NCBI RefSeq assembly: GCF_001297775.1
Contig: NZ_LIFX01000012.1
Coordinates: 1 to 43,704 of the forward strand
Length of the DNA stretch: 43,704 bases
DNA from: Trabulsiella odontotermitis
Lineage (GTDB): Bacteria; Pseudomonadota; Gammaproteobacteria; Enterobacterales; Enterobacteriaceae
Direction of reading: 5' to 3'
The notes below the pieces were generated by a model, which worked only from the letters and a program-made list of their open reading frames with translations, searched no databases and had not been told where the DNA came from. Numbering within the stretch: the stretch's first letter is position 1; every line of letters begins with the position of its first letter. Position numbers and translations under genes: made by a program. Below, in pieces: positions 9,391 to 20,562 of the stretch.

Positions 9391-9472
9391 TATTGTGACC
9401 TCCTGAATTGAAGATGCGTGCTAATCACTGTATCACCATATTTGCCCTCTGTGTGTAGCCGAAAATTACCAT

Positions 9473-9500
9473 AAAAAAAACGGAACCCGCAGGCTCCGTT
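9473..9500 (-). terminator. fadE terminator
   Basis: Read on the minus strand: stem AACGGAGCC, loop TGCG, GGTTCCGTT with one mismatch, then a run of eight Ts (complement of A8 at 9473-9480). It lies between the fadE stop and the yafV start. Confidence 0.85.
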
Positions 9501-9517
9501 TTGGTTTTGTACGGTGA

Positions 9518-11962
9518 TCAGGCCGCTTCAGTTTTGCGTAACGGCGCTACCGGCTTTACCGGCTGTGCCGCCAGCGCGTCGGCCTCGAAGTCGTCGACAT
9601 TAATACTGCGCAGACGGCTGACTTCCGCCCGGGTGAGGATCTCCGCTTCATCCTGATTGATTAACCCCTTCGCCAGCGCATTTCTTGCCAGTTCATCCAG
9701 ACGGGTAAACGGCAGGTTTTTGCCAATCTCTTTGCAGATGCGCTGATGAATCGGATCGGCGGCGATCACATCCAGCAATGCCTGCTCCAGCAGACCCACC
9801 GGGTTATGCTCGCTCGGCGTCAGATACTGACCACGGCCAATGCGGGAGCGGGTCGCGCCCGGCAGTTGCAGGATCTTCGCCACTTTATGATCCAGCTTAT
9901 CGGACGGCGCCGTGTAGTGACGACCGGTCGGGAAGATGACAAATCGCATAGCGCCTGCAATAAAGCGGTTCGGGAAGTTGCGCAGCAGATCGTCAATCGC
10001 CTGTTCCGCCTGATGCAGCGCATCCTGAACGCCCCAGTGAACCAGCGGCAAATCGGCTTCGTGACGGCCTTCATCGTCATAGCGTTTCAGCACGGCGGAG
10101 GCCAGGAAGAGCTGGCTCAGCACATCGCCAAGACGCGCGGAGATCCGCTCGCGGCGCTTCAGGCTGCCGCCCAGCACGGCCATAGAAACATCGGACAACA
10201 GCGCCAGGTTAGCACTCAGACGATTCAGGTGCTGGTAGTAACGTTTGGTCGCATCATTCGTCGGTGTGCTGCTGGTGAGGCCACGTGTCAGGCCCAGCCA
10301 GAAGCTGCGCACTTTATTGCTGCCGACATGACCGATATGTTTAAACAGCAGTTTATCGAAAGCATTCACGTCGTTAGTCTGTGCGGCGGCCATTTCATCC
10401 AGCACGTACGGATGGCAACGGATCGCCCCCTGGCCAAAGATCATCATGCTACGGGTGAGAATGTTCGCCCCTTCAACAGTGATGGCGATCGGTGCGCCCT
10501 GATAATGGCGGGCAAGGAAGTTGCCTTCGCCCAGCATGATGCCTTTACCACCGGTAATATCCATCGCATCGATGATGGATTGCTGACCACGGTGGGTACA
10601 ATGATATTTCACGATAGCCGACAGCACGGCCGGTTTTTCACCGAGCATAATGCCGTAGGTGATAAGCGATGCCGCGGCGTCCATCACATAGGCGTTACCA
10701 GCAATACGCGCCAGCGGCTCTTCAATCCCTTCCATTTTACCGATAGAGATTTTGAACTGGCGACGAATATGCGCGTAGGCGCCGGTCGCCATAGCGACAG
10801 ATTTCAGACCGCCAGTGGCGTTCGATGGCAGCGTAATGCCACGGCCAACGGACAAGCATTCAACCAGCATTCTCCAGCCCTGACCCGCCATTTTCGGGCC
10901 GCCGATGATGTAATCGATCGGCACGAAGATATCTTTCCCGTGGGTCGGACCGTTCTGGAACGGTACGTTAAGCGGGAAGTGGCGACGGCCAATTTCAACA
11001 CCCGGCGTGCTGGTGGGGATCAGCGCACAGGTAATCCCTGGCTCTGCTTCGCCGCCCAGCAGTTTATCCGGATCGGAGAGTTTGAAGGCCAGACCGAGCA
11101 CGGTGGCGATAGGTGCCAGCGTGATGTAGCGTTTGTTCCAGGTGAGGCGCATACCGAGCACCTGCTCGCCCTGCCATTCACCCATGCAGACCACGCCAGT
11201 ATCCGGGATTGCACCCGCATCGGAGCCCGCTTCCGGGCTGGTCAGCGCAAAGCAGGGGATCTCCTGTCCACGCGCCAGACGCGGCAGATAATGATTTTTT
11301 TGTTCGTCGGTACCGTAATGCTGCAGCAGTTCGCCCGGGCCTAAGGAGTTAGGCACACCCACGGTGATCGCCAGGATCCCGGAAACCCCGGACAGTTTCT
11401 GCAACACGCGGGACTGCGCATAAGCGGAAAATTCCAGACCGCCGTACTCTTTTTTGATGATCATCGCGAAGAAGCGGTGCTCTTTCAGGAACGCCCACAA
11501 TTCCGGCGGCAAATCGGCCATTTCATGGGTGATCTGGAAATCGTTCGCCATGCGGCAGGCTTCTTCCACCGGGCCGTCCAGGAACGCCTGTTCTTCTTCC
11601 GTCAGGCGCGGCTGCGGATAGTTATGCAGTTTTTTCCAGTCCGGATGACCCTGGAACAGATCGCCTTCCCACCAGGTAGTACCGGCATCAATCGCCTCTT
11701 TTTCCGTCCGTGACATTGGCGGCATCACTTTACGGAAGGTGCGGAACACCGGCGCGGAAATCATCGATTTACGCATCGGGGCAACGTTGAACGGCAACAG
11801 AATGATCGCCAGCGGCACCAGCAGCCAGATGTTCCACAGCCCGGCAAGGCCCAGCGCCGCAGTCCAGGCCAGCAAAACCACGCTGCTGAGCAGCAGGTTT
11901 ACCCGGTGATAGAAGAGCGCGCCGAGTAAAACGAGGGTTGCAACAATACTCAAAATCATCAT
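9518..11962 (-). CDS. fadE: acyl-CoA dehydrogenase FadE
   Basis: An 814-aa FAD-dependent acyl-CoA dehydrogenase, the first dehydrogenation of aerobic fatty-acid beta-oxidation; same length as E. coli FadE. Two hydrophobic N-terminal segments (about 1-25 and 28-60) point to membrane association. The dehydrogenase core includes [43 protein letters not shown] and the [13 protein letters not shown] region; a C-terminal extension past about 590 is typical of the long FadE class. AAGGGAGC precedes the ATG. A FadR-like operator lies 23 bases upstream. Confidence 0.97.
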   Translation of the reverse strand: MMILSIVATLVLLGALFYHRVNLLLSSVVLLAWTAALGLAGLWNIWLLVPLAIILLPFNVAPMRKSMISAPVFRTFRKVMPPMSRTEKEAIDAGTTWWEGDLFQGHPDWKKLHNYPQPRLTEEEQAFLDGPVEEACRMANDFQITHEMADLPPELWAFLKEHRFFAMIIKKEYGGLEFSAYAQSRVLQKLSGVSGILAITVGVPNSLGPGELLQHYGTDEQKNHYLPRLARGQEIPCFALTSPEAGSDAGAIPDTGVVCMGEWQGEQVLGMRLTWNKRYITLAPIATVLGLAFKLSDPDKLLGGEAEPGITCALIPTSTPGVEIGRRHFPLNVPFQNGPTHGKDIFVPIDYIIGGPKMAGQGWRMLVECLSVGRGITLPSNATGGLKSVAMATGAYAHIRRQFKISIGKMEGIEEPLARIAGNAYVMDAAASLITYGIMLGEKPAVLSAIVKYHCTHRGQQSIIDAMDITGGKGIMLGEGNFLARHYQGAPIAITVEGANILTRSMMIFGQGAIRCHPYVLDEMAAAQTNDVNAFDKLLFKHIGHVGSNKVRSFWLGLTRGLTSSTPTNDATKRYYQHLNRLSANLALLSDVSMAVLGGSLKRRERISARLGDVLSQLFLASAVLKRYDDEGRHEADLPLVHWGVQDALHQAEQAIDDLLRNFPNRFIAGAMRFVIFPTGRHYTAPSDKLDHKVAKILQLPGATRSRIGRGQYLTPSEHNPVGLLEQALLDVIAADPIHQRICKEIGKNLPFTRLDELARNALAKGLINQDEAEILTRAEVSRLRSINVDDFEADALAAQPVKPVAPLRKTEAA

Positions 11963-11984
11963 AAAGAAAAGCTCCCTTGCTTGT

Positions 11985-12001
11985 AGGAGGTCTGACCACT
12001 T
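11985..12001 (-). promoter_or_regulatory. FadR operator of fadE
   Basis: The minus strand reads AAGTGGTCAGACCTCCT, a close match to the FadR consensus AACTGGTCNGACNNGTT and, as I recall, to the known E. coli fadE site. It sits 22-39 bases upstream of the start codon, where binding would repress until long-chain acyl-CoA releases FadR. Confidence 0.8.
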
Positions 12002-12202
12002 GTGATGATATGGTTGTAGTGGATGCGATTTGTTTTAGCAATGTGTTTACAAAATAATTACAACCTGGCTCACATTGTCATTGCAGAATGAGGCACGGAA
12101 AATCAAAGGCCCGGTTTTTTACCATGGCTTTAGCTTCTCGCTACTGGCGCTATCCGGTACACTGCAACGTGTCTTATCAATCAATGCTGAAGGATTATCC
12201 TC

Positions 12203-12784
12203 ATGTACCAGGATCTTATTCGTAACGAACTGAACGAAGCAGCAGACACTCTGGCTAACTTCCTGAAAGATGAAGCAAATATTCACGCTATCCAGCGTGC
12301 GGCCGTTCTGCTGGCAGACAGCTTCAAAGCCGGTGGTAAAGTGCTCTCCTGTGGTAACGGCGGTTCGCATTGTGATGCTATGCATTTTGCGGAAGAACTG
12401 ACCGGTCGGTATCGTGAAAACCGTCCAGGCTATCCAGGGATCGCGATTTCTGACGTCAGCCATCTGTCCTGCGTCAGCAATGATTTCGGCTATGACTATG
12501 TCTTTTCGCGTTATGTTGAAGCGGTAGGCCGGGAAGGCGACGTGCTGCTGGGGATCTCCACCTCCGGCAATTCCGGCAACGTGATCAAAGCCATCGACGC
12601 GGCGCGTGCGAAGGGCATGAAAGTGATTACCCTCACGGGCAAAGACGGCGGCAAAATGGCCGGAAATGCGGATGTTGAAATTCGTGTGCCACATTTTGGC
12701 TATGCAGATCGCATTCAGGAGATCCATATTAAGGTGATCCACATCCTGATTATGCTGATCGAAAAAGAGATGGTGAAAGCGTAA
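12203..12784 (+). CDS. gmhA: sedoheptulose-7-phosphate isomerase
   Basis: A 193-aa SIS-fold isomerase (also lpcA) that makes D-glycero-D-manno-heptose 7-phosphate, the first step towards the heptose of the LPS inner core. Hallmarks are [22 protein letters not shown], the phosphate-binding [14 protein letters not shown] and the C-terminal [18 protein letters not shown] helix. One residue longer than the E. coli protein. It is divergent from fadE and followed after 43 bases by yafJ, probably cotranscribed. Confidence 0.97.
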   Translation: MYQDLIRNELNEAADTLANFLKDEANIHAIQRAAVLLADSFKAGGKVLSCGNGGSHCDAMHFAEELTGRYRENRPGYPGIAISDVSHLSCVSNDFGYDYVFSRYVEAVGREGDVLLGISTSGNSGNVIKAIDAARAKGMKVITLTGKDGGKMAGNADVEIRVPHFGYADRIQEIHIKVIHILIMLIEKEMVKA

Positions 12785-12790
12785 TGATGT

Positions 12791-12806
12791 CGGGGGGCGA
12801 CCCCCG
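12791..12806 (+). other. GC-rich hairpin between gmhA and yafJ
   Basis: CGGGGG/CCCCCG with loop GCGA, followed by TTAA rather than a T run. It starts seven bases past the gmhA stop and probably slows or partly ends the transcript before yafJ. Confidence 0.5.
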
Positions 12807-12827
12807 TTAACGCGTATGAGGTGATGT

Positions 12828-13595
12828 ATGTGCGAACTGCTCGGGATGAGCGCTAATGTGCCAACCGATATTTGCTTCAGTTTTACCGGGCTTGTCCAGC
12901 GTGGGGGCGGAACCGGGCCGCATAAAGACGGCTGGGGAATTACGTTCTACGAAGGCAAAGGCTGTCGCACATTTAAAGATCCCGAACCCAGCTTTCAGTC
13001 ACCGATTGCCAGGCTGGTGCAGGAATATCCCATCAAATCCCGCTCTGTTATCGCCCATATTCGCCAGGCGAATCGCGGTATTGTCTCGCTGGAAAACACC
13101 CATCCTTTTACCCGTGAGTTGTGGGGCCGCAACTGGACCTACGCCCATAACGGGCAACTAACGGGATATAAATCGCTGGAAACCGGCAACTTCCGCCCGG
13201 TGGGAGACACTGACAGCGAAAAAGCGTTTTGCTGGATGTTGCATAAGCTGACCCAGCGCTACCCGCGCACTCCAGGCAACATGACCGCAGTGTTCCGCTA
13301 TATCGCGGTGCTGGCTGAAGAGATGCGTAAAAAAGGCGTCTTTAATATGTTGCTGTCGGACGGGCGTTATGTGATGGCGTTTTGTTCCACCAACCTGTTC
13401 TGGATCACCCGTCGCGCGCCGTTTGGCGTCGCGAAGCTGCTCGATCAGGACGTGGAAATTGATTTTCAGACCGAAACCACACCGAATGATGTGGTGACGG
13501 TCATTGCGACGCAACCGCTGACCACCAATGAAACCTGGCACAAAGTTATGCCAGGCGAGTGGGCGTTATTTTGCCTTGGGGAGCGTGTAGTTTGA
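12828..13595 (+). CDS. yafJ: class II glutamine amidotransferase YafJ
   Basis: A 255-aa glutamine amidotransferase-like (Ntn hydrolase) protein. The N-terminus [10 protein letters not shown] exposes Cys2, the glutaminase nucleophile after Met removal; family blocks [42 protein letters not shown] and [12 protein letters not shown] follow in order. There is no second synthase domain, so the ammonia acceptor or partner is unknown. RBS GAGGTG precedes the ATG. Its last 30 bases overlap the 3' end of convergent yafK. Confidence 0.94.
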   Translation: MCELLGMSANVPTDICFSFTGLVQRGGGTGPHKDGWGITFYEGKGCRTFKDPEPSFQSPIARLVQEYPIKSRSVIAHIRQANRGIVSLENTHPFTRELWGRNWTYAHNGQLTGYKSLETGNFRPVGDTDSEKAFCWMLHKLTQRYPRTPGNMTAVFRYIAVLAEEMRKKGVFNMLLSDGRYVMAFCSTNLFWITRRAPFGVAKLLDQDVEIDFQTETTPNDVVTVIATQPLTTNETWHKVMPGEWALFCLGERVV

Positions 13596-14306
13596 TGCCA
13601 GCTGCGGCTGGACGACATCGCTGGTCAGCGGCTTGCTGACCACATAACGGCCATCAACCACTGAGACCATCGGCGGTTTGTGGGTTTGCTCGAAGTAGTC
13701 ATACCCCGGCTTCAGTTGCGCCCAGAAATCTTTGTAGTAGGAGTATTTGTGGCGCTGCATATTGGCGTCGGTCATACGGAACGGGTAGATGCTGACCTGA
13801 ACGCTTGACTGGCCAAACACCAGCGCGCCGGTGACAAACTGGAAAATCTCATCAATGCCAGAGTCGGTCATGGCGTAGCAGCCAATGGACACGCAGGCGC
13901 CGTGGATCATCAGGTACTTACCTTCATAGCCGTGCGCACGGTCAAACGCGTTCGGGAAGCCGATATTAATGGCTTTATAAAAGCGGCTGTCGGGTTTGAG
14001 TTGATTACGGCTGACGTTGTAAAACCCTTCCGGACTTTTGAAATCGCCCTGACGTTGTTTCGGGCCCAGGCCGCCGGAATAGTTACAAATTTTGTAGCTA
14101 TCGAGGAGTTGATACGTCTCGCCCATCTTCACGAACAGATCGAGCGTGCGCTCTTCTTTGAAGATCTGGATATAAACCGGCGACCCCATCAACTGCTGCT
14201 TATATTCTTTACTGACCGGCGTAGTGCCATGGTTGCTGCTCAGCAGCCCCGCGAACGAGACGCACGGAATCAGGAGCATCGCAATAAAGAATGCGATTTT
14301 GCGCAT
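13566..14306 (-). CDS. yafK: L,D-transpeptidase-family protein YafK (DpaA)
   Basis: A 246-aa exported YkuD-domain protein. In E. coli YafK (DpaA/LdtF) detaches Braun lipoprotein from peptidoglycan rather than forming cross-links. A signal peptide covers about 1-19 ([19 protein letters not shown]). The catalytic motif reads [14 protein letters not shown], with nucleophile Cys in SIGC; E. coli has HGDC where this has HGAC. The frame runs 11 codons further upstream, but the ATG at 14306 has AAGGAA and starts at the signal peptide. Its 3' end overlaps convergent yafJ by 30 bases. Confidence 0.95.
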   Translation of the reverse strand: MRKIAFFIAMLLIPCVSFAGLLSSNHGTTPVSKEYKQQLMGSPVYIQIFKEERTLDLFVKMGETYQLLDSYKICNYSGGLGPKQRQGDFKSPEGFYNVSRNQLKPDSRFYKAINIGFPNAFDRAHGYEGKYLMIHGACVSIGCYAMTDSGIDEIFQFVTGALVFGQSSVQVSIYPFRMTDANMQRHKYSYYKDFWAQLKPGYDYFEQTHKPPMVSVVDGRYVVSKPLTSDVVQPQLASNYTLPKAK

Positions 14307-14719
14307 ACAACTTGTTCCTTGATAAAACTTAACCCACATGCCAGGACGGCAAAAGAAACCCGAAATCAGACTAATCTGGAAGTTAGTGCGCTCACATTAG
14401 CACCACCGCAGTTTTTCGCAAGCCCGGATTACGCTGTTTACACTTTCGCCTTTCTTTATACCGTAAATGGCGATGCGCGACAGCCAGAAGTTTGAGCAAT
14501 AGTTCTCAAAAAATTGCCCTCCCGGGCCGAATTACTGAGCGTTTGCGGCAGAAAATGATAAACTCCCGGCGTCATTTGACGGTACAGGAAAGGACGCGTT
14601 TCCCATCTCCTGCTGGCAAGGATACATGCCAGTGCCACTCGGCCTTTCTTAAGTTTCATTTATCAATACGCTGGCTTCAGCGCAAGCTGATGTTTCGTTA
14701 ACGGATACCTGCTAACCAT
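14307..14719. other. intergenic region yafK-nqrA, no gene seen
   Basis: A 413-base gap holding the divergent control regions of yafK and nqrA. Short frames in it lack start signals and similarity I can recognise. It contains a 20-bp palindrome (14491-14510) and an extended -10 motif TGATAAACT (14556-14564) without a good -35, which may serve nqrA. The remaining leader to nqrA would be about 150 bases long. Confidence 0.6.
14491..14510. promoter_or_regulatory. palindromic operator-like site upstream of nqrA
   Basis: TTTGAGCAATAGTTCTCAAA has perfect 6-bp outer arms separated by 8 bases. It lies about 80 bases upstream of the start point implied by the extended -10 at 14556, where an activator would bind. 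It resembles an FNR box in outline (TTGAN..NTCAA) but has wider spacing than TTGAT-N4-ATCAA, so the factor is unknown. Confidence 0.45.
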
Positions 14720-16063
14720 ATGATTAAAATCACAAAAGGGCTAGATTTGCCCATAGCTGGCATGCCACAACAGCAGATTTCCGAGGGAGCGACGGTAAAA
14801 CAGATAGCGCTACTCGGTGAAGAGTACGTCGGTATGCGACCGTCGATGGCCGTTCAGGAAGGTGAACGAGTCAAAAAAGGGCAACTGCTTTTTGAAGACA
14901 AAAAAAATCCGGGCGTCCGGTTTACCGCGCCGGTGAGCGGTGTGGTCAGCGCCATTCACCGTGGCGAGCGCCGTGTGCTGCAGGCGGTGGTGATTGACAT
15001 CGACGGCGATGGAGCGATCGAGTTCCCCCGTTTCCCGGTAAGTGAACTGGCGACGCTGCCCGCGGAGCAGGTGCAGGAGCAACTGCTGGCCTCCGGGCTG
15101 TGGACGGCGCTACGCACGCGCCCTTTCAGCAAAACCCCCGTGCCGGGCACGGAACCGGCGGCGATTTTCGTCAACGCCATGGACACCAACCCGCTGGCGG
15201 CCGATCCGCAACCGATCATTTTCATGTATCGCGAGGCGTTCAATGCGGGCCTGACGGTACTGACGCGTCTGACGAAAGGGATGGTCCATGTCTGCCAGGC
15301 GAGCGGCGGCAAACTTGGCGGTCACCCTGCCGGGCAGGTGAAGTTTAACGAATTTACTGGTCCGCATCCGGCGGGTCTGGTGGGCACACACATTCATTTC
15401 CTCGCGCCGGTCAGCCTGAAAAAGCAGGTCTGGCATCTCAATTACCAGGATGTCATCGCCATCGGTAAGTTGTTTACCGATGGGGAGCTCTGGAGCGAGC
15501 GCATCATCGCGCTTGGCGGCCCGCAGGTGAAAAATCCGCGGCTGGTACGCACCGTTCCCGGCGCAAGCCTTGATGCCCTGCTGACAGGTGAACTTCAGGA
15601 CGGTGAAAACCGGGTGATTTCCGGTTCGGTCCTGAGCGGAACCCACGCTGTCGGGCCGCGCGCTTTCCTTGGGCGTTTTCACCTGCAGGTGAGCGTGGTC
15701 AGAGAAGGGCGCGACAAAGAGTTGTTTGGTTGGGTGATGCCGGGGAAAGAGAAACACTCGGTAACCCGCACCACGCTGGGTCACTTCCTGAAACACAAGC
15801 TGTTTAACTTTTCCACTGATACGCACGGCGGCGAACGCGCCATGGTGCCGATTGGCAACTACGAGCGGGTCATGCCGCTGGATATTTTGCCGACCATGCT
15901 GCTGCGTGATCTGTTGTCCGGCGATACCGACAGCGCCCAGGCGCTGGGCTGTCTGGAGCTGGATGAAGAAGATCTGGCGCTGTGTACCTATGTCTGCCCG
16001 GCAAAATATGAGTACGGACCGGTGCTGCGCGAGGTGTTAACCCGCATTGAGCAGGAAGGATAA
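14720..16063 (+). CDS. nqrA: Na+-translocating NADH:quinone reductase subunit A
   Basis: A 447-aa peripheral cytoplasmic subunit of the six-subunit Na+-NQR, which oxidises NADH with quinone and exports Na+. Recognised by [18 protein letters not shown], the biotinyl/lipoyl-like N-terminal block ([24 protein letters not shown]), [19 protein letters not shown] and the C-terminal [15 protein letters not shown]. NqrA is implicated in quinone binding near NqrB. First gene of nqrABCDEF-nqrM; its stop is followed at once by the nqrB start region. Confidence 0.97.
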   Translation: MIKITKGLDLPIAGMPQQQISEGATVKQIALLGEEYVGMRPSMAVQEGERVKKGQLLFEDKKNPGVRFTAPVSGVVSAIHRGERRVLQAVVIDIDGDGAIEFPRFPVSELATLPAEQVQEQLLASGLWTALRTRPFSKTPVPGTEPAAIFVNAMDTNPLAADPQPIIFMYREAFNAGLTVLTRLTKGMVHVCQASGGKLGGHPAGQVKFNEFTGPHPAGLVGTHIHFLAPVSLKKQVWHLNYQDVIAIGKLFTDGELWSERIIALGGPQVKNPRLVRTVPGASLDALLTGELQDGENRVISGSVLSGTHAVGPRAFLGRFHLQVSVVREGRDKELFGWVMPGKEKHSVTRTTLGHFLKHKLFNFSTDTHGGERAMVPIGNYERVMPLDILPTMLLRDLLSGDTDSAQALGCLELDEEDLALCTYVCPAKYEYGPVLREVLTRIEQEG

Positions 16064-16066
16064 GTG

Positions 16067-17305
16067 ATGGGCTTAAAACATCTTCTGGAAAAAATCGAGC
16101 CGCACTTTACCCACGGCGGCAAACTGCAAAAGTATTATCCGTTGTATGAAGCGGCGGCGACGATCTTCTACACGCCAGGGCAGGTGACGAAAGGGGCATC
16201 GCATGTTCGCGACGCCATCGATCTGAAGCGAATGATGATTCTGGTCTGGTTCGCGGTATTCCCGGCCATGTTCTGGGGCATGTACAACGTCGGGCTGCAA
16301 ACCATTCCGGCGCTTAATAAAATGTACGGCGCGGAGCAGTTACCACAGATTATCGCCAGCAACTGGCATTACAGCGTGGCGCAATGGCTGGGCGTCAGTT
16401 TCAGCCCGGACGCGGGCTGGATAAGCATGATGGGGCTTGGCGCGGTCTACTTCCTGCCGATTTATCTCACCGTCTTTATCGTCGGTGGCTTCTGGGAAGT
16501 GGTGTTCGCGATTATTCGTAAGCATGAGATCAACGAAGGCTTCTTCGTGACCTCGATCCTGTTTGCGCTGATCGTTCCGCCCACATTACCGCTCCGGCAG
16601 GCCGCACTCGGCATTTCGTTCGGCGTGGTGATTGCCAAAGAGATTTTCGGCGGCACAGGGCGTAACTTCCTCAACCCGGCGCTGGCCGGACGCGCATTCC
16701 TCTTCTTTGCCTATCCGGCACAAATCTCCGGCGATCTGGTCTGGACGGCGGCAGACGGTTTTTCCGGCGCCACGCCGCTTTCCCAGTGGGCGAGTCACGG
16801 GGGCGAAGCGCTGGTTAACGTCGTGACCGGTCAGCCGGTCAGCTGGATGGATGCCTTCCTCGGCAATATTCCCGGCTCGATTGGTGAAGTCTCCACGCTG
16901 ATGATCCTCATCGGCGGCGCTATCATCATTTTTGGCCGCGTGGCGTCATGGCGCATCGTGGCAGGCGTAATGCTCGGCATGATCGTCACCGCCACGCTGT
17001 TTAACCTGACAGGCTCCGACAGCAATCCGCTGTTCGCCATGCCGTGGTACTGGCATCTGGTGCTGGGCGGCTTCGCCTTCGGCATGATGTTTATGGCCAC
17101 CGACCCGGTATCAGCCTCATTTACTGACAAAGGGAAATGGTGCTACGGAGCGCTGATCGGCGTGATGTGCGTGCTGATCCGGGTGGTTAACCCGGCGTAT
17201 CCGGAAGGCATGATGCTGGCTATCTTGTTCGCCAATCTTTTTGCGCCGCTGTTCGATTATCTGGTGGTGCAGGCCAACATTAAGCGGAGGAAGTCGCGTG
17301 GCTGA
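16067..17305 (+). CDS. nqrB: Na+-translocating NADH:quinone reductase subunit B
   Basis: A 412-aa polytopic inner-membrane subunit of Na+-NQR that carries covalent FMN and riboflavin and lies at the Na+ path. The flavinylation motif SGAT is at residues 233-236, putting the FMN on Thr236, the same number as in Vibrio cholerae NqrB; this agreement supports the ATG at 16067 over the GTG at 16064. RBS AAGGA precedes it. Multiple membrane helices, for example [15 protein letters not shown] and [12 protein letters not shown]. The last 8 bases overlap nqrC. Confidence 0.97.
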   Translation: MGLKHLLEKIEPHFTHGGKLQKYYPLYEAAATIFYTPGQVTKGASHVRDAIDLKRMMILVWFAVFPAMFWGMYNVGLQTIPALNKMYGAEQLPQIIASNWHYSVAQWLGVSFSPDAGWISMMGLGAVYFLPIYLTVFIVGGFWEVVFAIIRKHEINEGFFVTSILFALIVPPTLPLRQAALGISFGVVIAKEIFGGTGRNFLNPALAGRAFLFFAYPAQISGDLVWTAADGFSGATPLSQWASHGGEALVNVVTGQPVSWMDAFLGNIPGSIGEVSTLMILIGGAIIIFGRVASWRIVAGVMLGMIVTATLFNLTGSDSNPLFAMPWYWHLVLGGFAFGMMFMATDPVSASFTDKGKWCYGALIGVMCVLIRVVNPAYPEGMMLAILFANLFAPLFDYLVVQANIKRRKSRG

Positions 17306-18092
17306 GAATAAAAGTAACGATAGCATCGGTAAAACGTTGCTGGTGGTACTGGTGCTTTGCCTGGTGTGCTCCATTGTGGTGGCGGGATCTGCCGTTGGCC
17401 TGAAAGCGCGCCAGCAGACGCAGCGCGCGCTGGATAAGCAGCGCAATATCCTGTCGGTAGCCGGGCTGATGCAGCAGGGCATGAGCGCTGACGATGTAGC
17501 CAACGTCTTCGCGACCCGCATTACCCCGCGTCTGGTGGATCTCAACACCGGCGCGCTGCTGGACAAAGACCCCGCGTCGTTTAACCAGGCGCAGGCGCTG
17601 AAGGATGCGGAGCAAAGCATCACGCTGGAGGCGAGTCAGGATCCGGCAGGCATCAAGCGTCGCAGTAATATCGTTGAAATTTACCTGGTGCGCGATGCGC
17701 AGCAACGAGTGCAGGAAATTGTTCTGCCGGTTTACGGCAACGGTCTGTGGTCAATGATGTACGCCTTTGTCGCGCTGGATACTGACGGACGCACGGTGAA
17801 AGGCATCACTTATTACGATCAAGGCGAAACGCCGGGGCTGGGGGGCGAAATCGAAAACCCGAACTGGCGCGCGCAGTTTATCGGCAAAAAAGTGGTGGAT
17901 GATAACGGCATGCCCGCGCTGAAAGTGGTGAAAGGCAGTGCGCGTCAGGGGGATGAATACGCGGTGGATGGCCTGTCCGGCGCCACGCTGACGTCAAACG
18001 GCGTGCAGCACAGTTTTGATTTCTGGATGGGCTCGCTCGGTTTTGGCCCCTTCCTGAAGCAGGTTCGTGACGGAGGGCTGAATAATGGCTGA
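17298..18092 (+). CDS. nqrC: Na+-translocating NADH:quinone reductase subunit C
   Basis: A 264-aa subunit with one N-terminal membrane helix (about 13-34) and a periplasmic domain bearing the second covalent FMN. The flavinylation motif SGAT is at 227-230 ([13 protein letters not shown]), making Thr230 the acceptor. The start is GTG at 17298 inside the last codons of nqrB (GTGGCTGA overlap), with GGAGG a few bases before; it gives the usual length of about 260. Covalent attachment needs ApbE, which is not encoded nearby. Confidence 0.96.
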   Translation: MAENKSNDSIGKTLLVVLVLCLVCSIVVAGSAVGLKARQQTQRALDKQRNILSVAGLMQQGMSADDVANVFATRITPRLVDLNTGALLDKDPASFNQAQALKDAEQSITLEASQDPAGIKRRSNIVEIYLVRDAQQRVQEIVLPVYGNGLWSMMYAFVALDTDGRTVKGITYYDQGETPGLGGEIENPNWRAQFIGKKVVDDNGMPALKVVKGSARQGDEYAVDGLSGATLTSNGVQHSFDFWMGSLGFGPFLKQVRDGGLNNG

Positions 18093-18723
18093 ACTCGGTG
18101 ATATGAAAGAAGTGAAACGGGTGCTGGTGGGGCCGTTTATTGCCAACAACCCGATCGCATTGCAGGTGCTGGGTGTCTGTTCGGCGCTGGCGGTGACCAC
18201 CAAACTGGAAACCGCCTTCGTCATGACCATCGCGGTGACGCTGGTGACAGCGTTCTCCAGCATGTTTATCTCGATGATCCGCCACCATATTCCCAACAGC
18301 GTGCGCATTATCGTGCAGATGGCGATCATCGCGTCGCTGGTGATTGTCGTGGATCAACTGCTGCGCGCCTTCGCGTATGAAGTGTCAAAACAGCTCTCGG
18401 TTTTTGTCGGGCTGATCATCACTAACTGTATCGTAATGGGCCGCGCAGAAGCCTACGCCATGAAATCGCCACCACTGGCGAGCTTTATGGACGGCATCGG
18501 CAACGGCCTGGGTTACGGCGCGATCCTGCTGATTGTCGGTTTCCTGCGTGAGCTGATTGGCAGCGGCAAACTGTTTGGCATCACGGTGCTGGAAACGGTG
18601 CAGAACGGCGGCTGGTATCTGCCGAACGGTCTGTTTCTGCTGGCGCCGAGCGCGTTTTTCATTATCGGTCTGCTGATCTGGGCGCTGCGCACGTGGAAGC
18701 CAGAACAGCAGGAAAAGGAGTAA
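18085..18723 (+). CDS. nqrD: Na+-translocating NADH:quinone reductase subunit D
   Basis: A 212-aa six-helix membrane subunit of Na+-NQR of the NqrDE/RnfAE family. Cys32 (LGVCSAL) and Cys115 (ITNCIVMG) correspond to the two NqrD cysteines that, with two from NqrE, hold the intramembrane iron centre between the inverted half-helices. Overlaps nqrC by 8 bases (ATGGCTGA), so translation is coupled. Confidence 0.97.
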   Translation: MAELGDMKEVKRVLVGPFIANNPIALQVLGVCSALAVTTKLETAFVMTIAVTLVTAFSSMFISMIRHHIPNSVRIIVQMAIIASLVIVVDQLLRAFAYEVSKQLSVFVGLIITNCIVMGRAEAYAMKSPPLASFMDGIGNGLGYGAILLIVGFLRELIGSGKLFGITVLETVQNGGWYLPNGLFLLAPSAFFIIGLLIWALRTWKPEQQEKE

Positions 18724-18729
18724 CCGATC

Positions 18730-19326
18730 ATGGCCCATTACCTGAGTTTGTTTGTGCGCGCGGTGTTTGTTGAAAACATGGCGCTGGCCTTCTTCCTCGG
18801 CATGTGTACGTTCCTTGCGGTGTCGAAAAAGGTCTCAACCGCCTTTGGTCTTGGCATCGCGGTGACCGTGGTGCTGGGGATTTCCGTGCCGGTGAATAAC
18901 CTGGTCTACAACCTGGTGCTGCGCGATGGCGCGCTGGTCGATGGCGTGGATCTGAGTTTCCTCAACTTCATCACCTTTATTGGCGTGATCGCCGCTCTGG
19001 TGCAGATCCTCGAGATGATCCTCGATAAGTACTTCCCGGCGCTGTATAACGCGCTGGGGATCTTCCTGCCGCTTATCACCGTCAACTGCGCAATTTTTGG
19101 CGGCGTCTCGTTTATGGTGCAGCGCGATTATAACTTCACTGAATCTGTTGTTTACGGCTTCGGTTCCGGAATTGGCTGGCTGCTGGCGATCGTCGCCATG
19201 GCCGGTATCCGCGAAAAAATGAAATACGCCAACGTGCCGGCCGGTCTGCGCGGCCTTGGGATCACTTTCATTACCACCGGTTTGATGGCGCTGGGCTTTA
19301 TGTCCTTCTCCGGTGTGCAGCTGTAA
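18730..19326 (+). CDS. nqrE: Na+-translocating NADH:quinone reductase subunit E
   Basis: A 198-aa membrane subunit, inverted-topology partner of NqrD. Cys26 (LGMCTFL) and Cys120 (VNCAIFGG) fall exactly on the V. cholerae numbers for the iron-binding cysteines. Six predicted helices. It follows nqrD after 6 bases with AAGGAG as RBS. Confidence 0.97.
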   Translation: MAHYLSLFVRAVFVENMALAFFLGMCTFLAVSKKVSTAFGLGIAVTVVLGISVPVNNLVYNLVLRDGALVDGVDLSFLNFITFIGVIAALVQILEMILDKYFPALYNALGIFLPLITVNCAIFGGVSFMVQRDYNFTESVVYGFGSGIGWLLAIVAMAGIREKMKYANVPAGLRGLGITFITTGLMALGFMSFSGVQL

Positions 19327-19338
19327 GGGCGGACGTTT

Positions 19339-20562
19339 ATGGAAATCTTACTTGGCGTAGGCATGTTTACCGCGATTGTACTGGCGCTGTCGGTACTGAT
19401 CCTGTTTGCCAAATCGAAGCTGGTGAATTCCGGCGATGTGCTTATTGAAATCAACAACGACGCGGATAAGCAGATCCGCACCGCGGCAGGCGACAAGCTG
19501 CTGAATACCCTGTCAGGCAATGGCATTTTCGTCTCCTCAGCCTGTGGTGGTGGTGGCTCCTGCGGCCAGTGCCGGGTGACGGTAAAGGCGGGCGGCGGCG
19601 ACATTCTGCCGACGGAACTGTCACACATCACCAAACGTGAAGCCAAAGCGGGCTGCCGTCTGGCGTGTCAGGTGGCGGTGAAACAGGACATGAAAATCGA
19701 ACTGCCGGAAGAGGTTTTCGGCGTTAAAAAATGGGAATGTGAAGTTATCTCCAACGATAACAAAGCCACGTTTATCAAAGAGCTGAAGCTGGCGATCCCG
19801 CAGGGTGAAAGCGTGCCGTTCCGCGCTGGCGGCTATATTCAGATTGAATGCCCGGCGCATACCGTCGCGTATGCCGATTTCGACGTTCCGACGGAATACC
19901 GCAGCGACTGGGATAAATTCAATCTGTTCCGCTACGTTTCTGAGGTCAAAGAGCCGACGCTGCGTGCCTACTCAATGGCGAACTACCCGGACGAGAAGGG
20001 CATTATCATGCTCAACGTACGTATCGCCACGCCGCCACCGTCAGCGCCGGATGTACCGCCGGGGATTATGTCCTCGTATATCTGGTCGCTGAAAGCGGGC
20101 GATAAAGTGACGATCTCCGGTCCGTTCGGCGAGTTCTTTGCCAAAGAGACCGACGCGGAAATGGTCTTCATCGGCGGCGGTGCGGGAATGGCGCCGATGC
20201 GTTCACACATTTTCGATCAGCTTAAGCGCCTGAACAGCAAGCGTAAAATTAGCTTCTGGTACGGCGCGCGTTCGCTGCGTGAAATGTTCTATGACGACGA
20301 GTTTGAACAACTGGCGCGTGAAAAACCGAACTTTACCTTTCATGTCGCGCTTTCAGATGCGCAGCCGGAAGATAACTGGACGGGCTACACCGGCTTCATT
20401 CATAACGTGCTCTATGAAAACTATTTGCGCGATCACCCGGCGCCAGAGGATTGTGAATTCTACATGTGCGGGCCGCCGGTGATGAACGCCGCGGTCATTA
20501 AGATGCTGAAAGATCTTGGCGTTGAAGATGACAACATCCTGCTGGATGATTTCGGAGGCTGA
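19339..20562 (+). CDS. nqrF: Na+-translocating NADH:quinone reductase subunit F
   Basis: A 407-aa electron-input subunit: one N-terminal membrane helix (about 3-25), a [2Fe-2S] ferredoxin domain and an FAD/NADH reductase domain. Cluster ligands are Cys69, Cys75, Cys78 and Cys110 ([13 protein letters not shown] and CRLAC); FAD is bound by [10 protein letters not shown] and NADH by [12 protein letters not shown] and the C-terminal YMCGPPVM. It oxidises NADH and passes electrons to the other subunits. Its stop overlaps the nqrM start by one base. Confidence 0.97.
   Translation: MEILLGVGMFTAIVLALSVLILFAKSKLVNSGDVLIEINNDADKQIRTAAGDKLLNTLSGNGIFVSSACGGGGSCGQCRVTVKAGGGDILPTELSHITKREAKAGCRLACQVAVKQDMKIELPEEVFGVKKWECEVISNDNKATFIKELKLAIPQGESVPFRAGGYIQIECPAHTVAYADFDVPTEYRSDWDKFNLFRYVSEVKEPTLRAYSMANYPDEKGIIMLNVRIATPPPSAPDVPPGIMSSYIWSLKAGDKVTISGPFGEFFAKETDAEMVFIGGGAGMAPMRSHIFDQLKRLNSKRKISFWYGARSLREMFYDDEFEQLAREKPNFTFHVALSDAQPEDNWTGYTGFIHNVLYENYLRDHPAPEDCEFYMCGPPVMNAAVIKMLKDLGVEDDNILLDDFGG

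Noticed and set aside
9746..11344. A 532-codon open frame opposite fadE
   Set aside because: It is a complementary-strand artefact of a GC-rich long gene. The peptide has no recognisable domain and fadE is complete on the other strand.
14491..14510. FNR box upstream of nqrA
   Set aside because: The arms are TTTGAG/CTCAAA with 8 bases between, against TTGAT-N4-ATCAA, so it was kept as an unassigned palindrome.
14307..14719. A short protein gene in the yafK-nqrA gap
   Set aside because: Frames of about 67-69 codons there lack an RBS and similarity and cross the palindrome and promoter-like elements.
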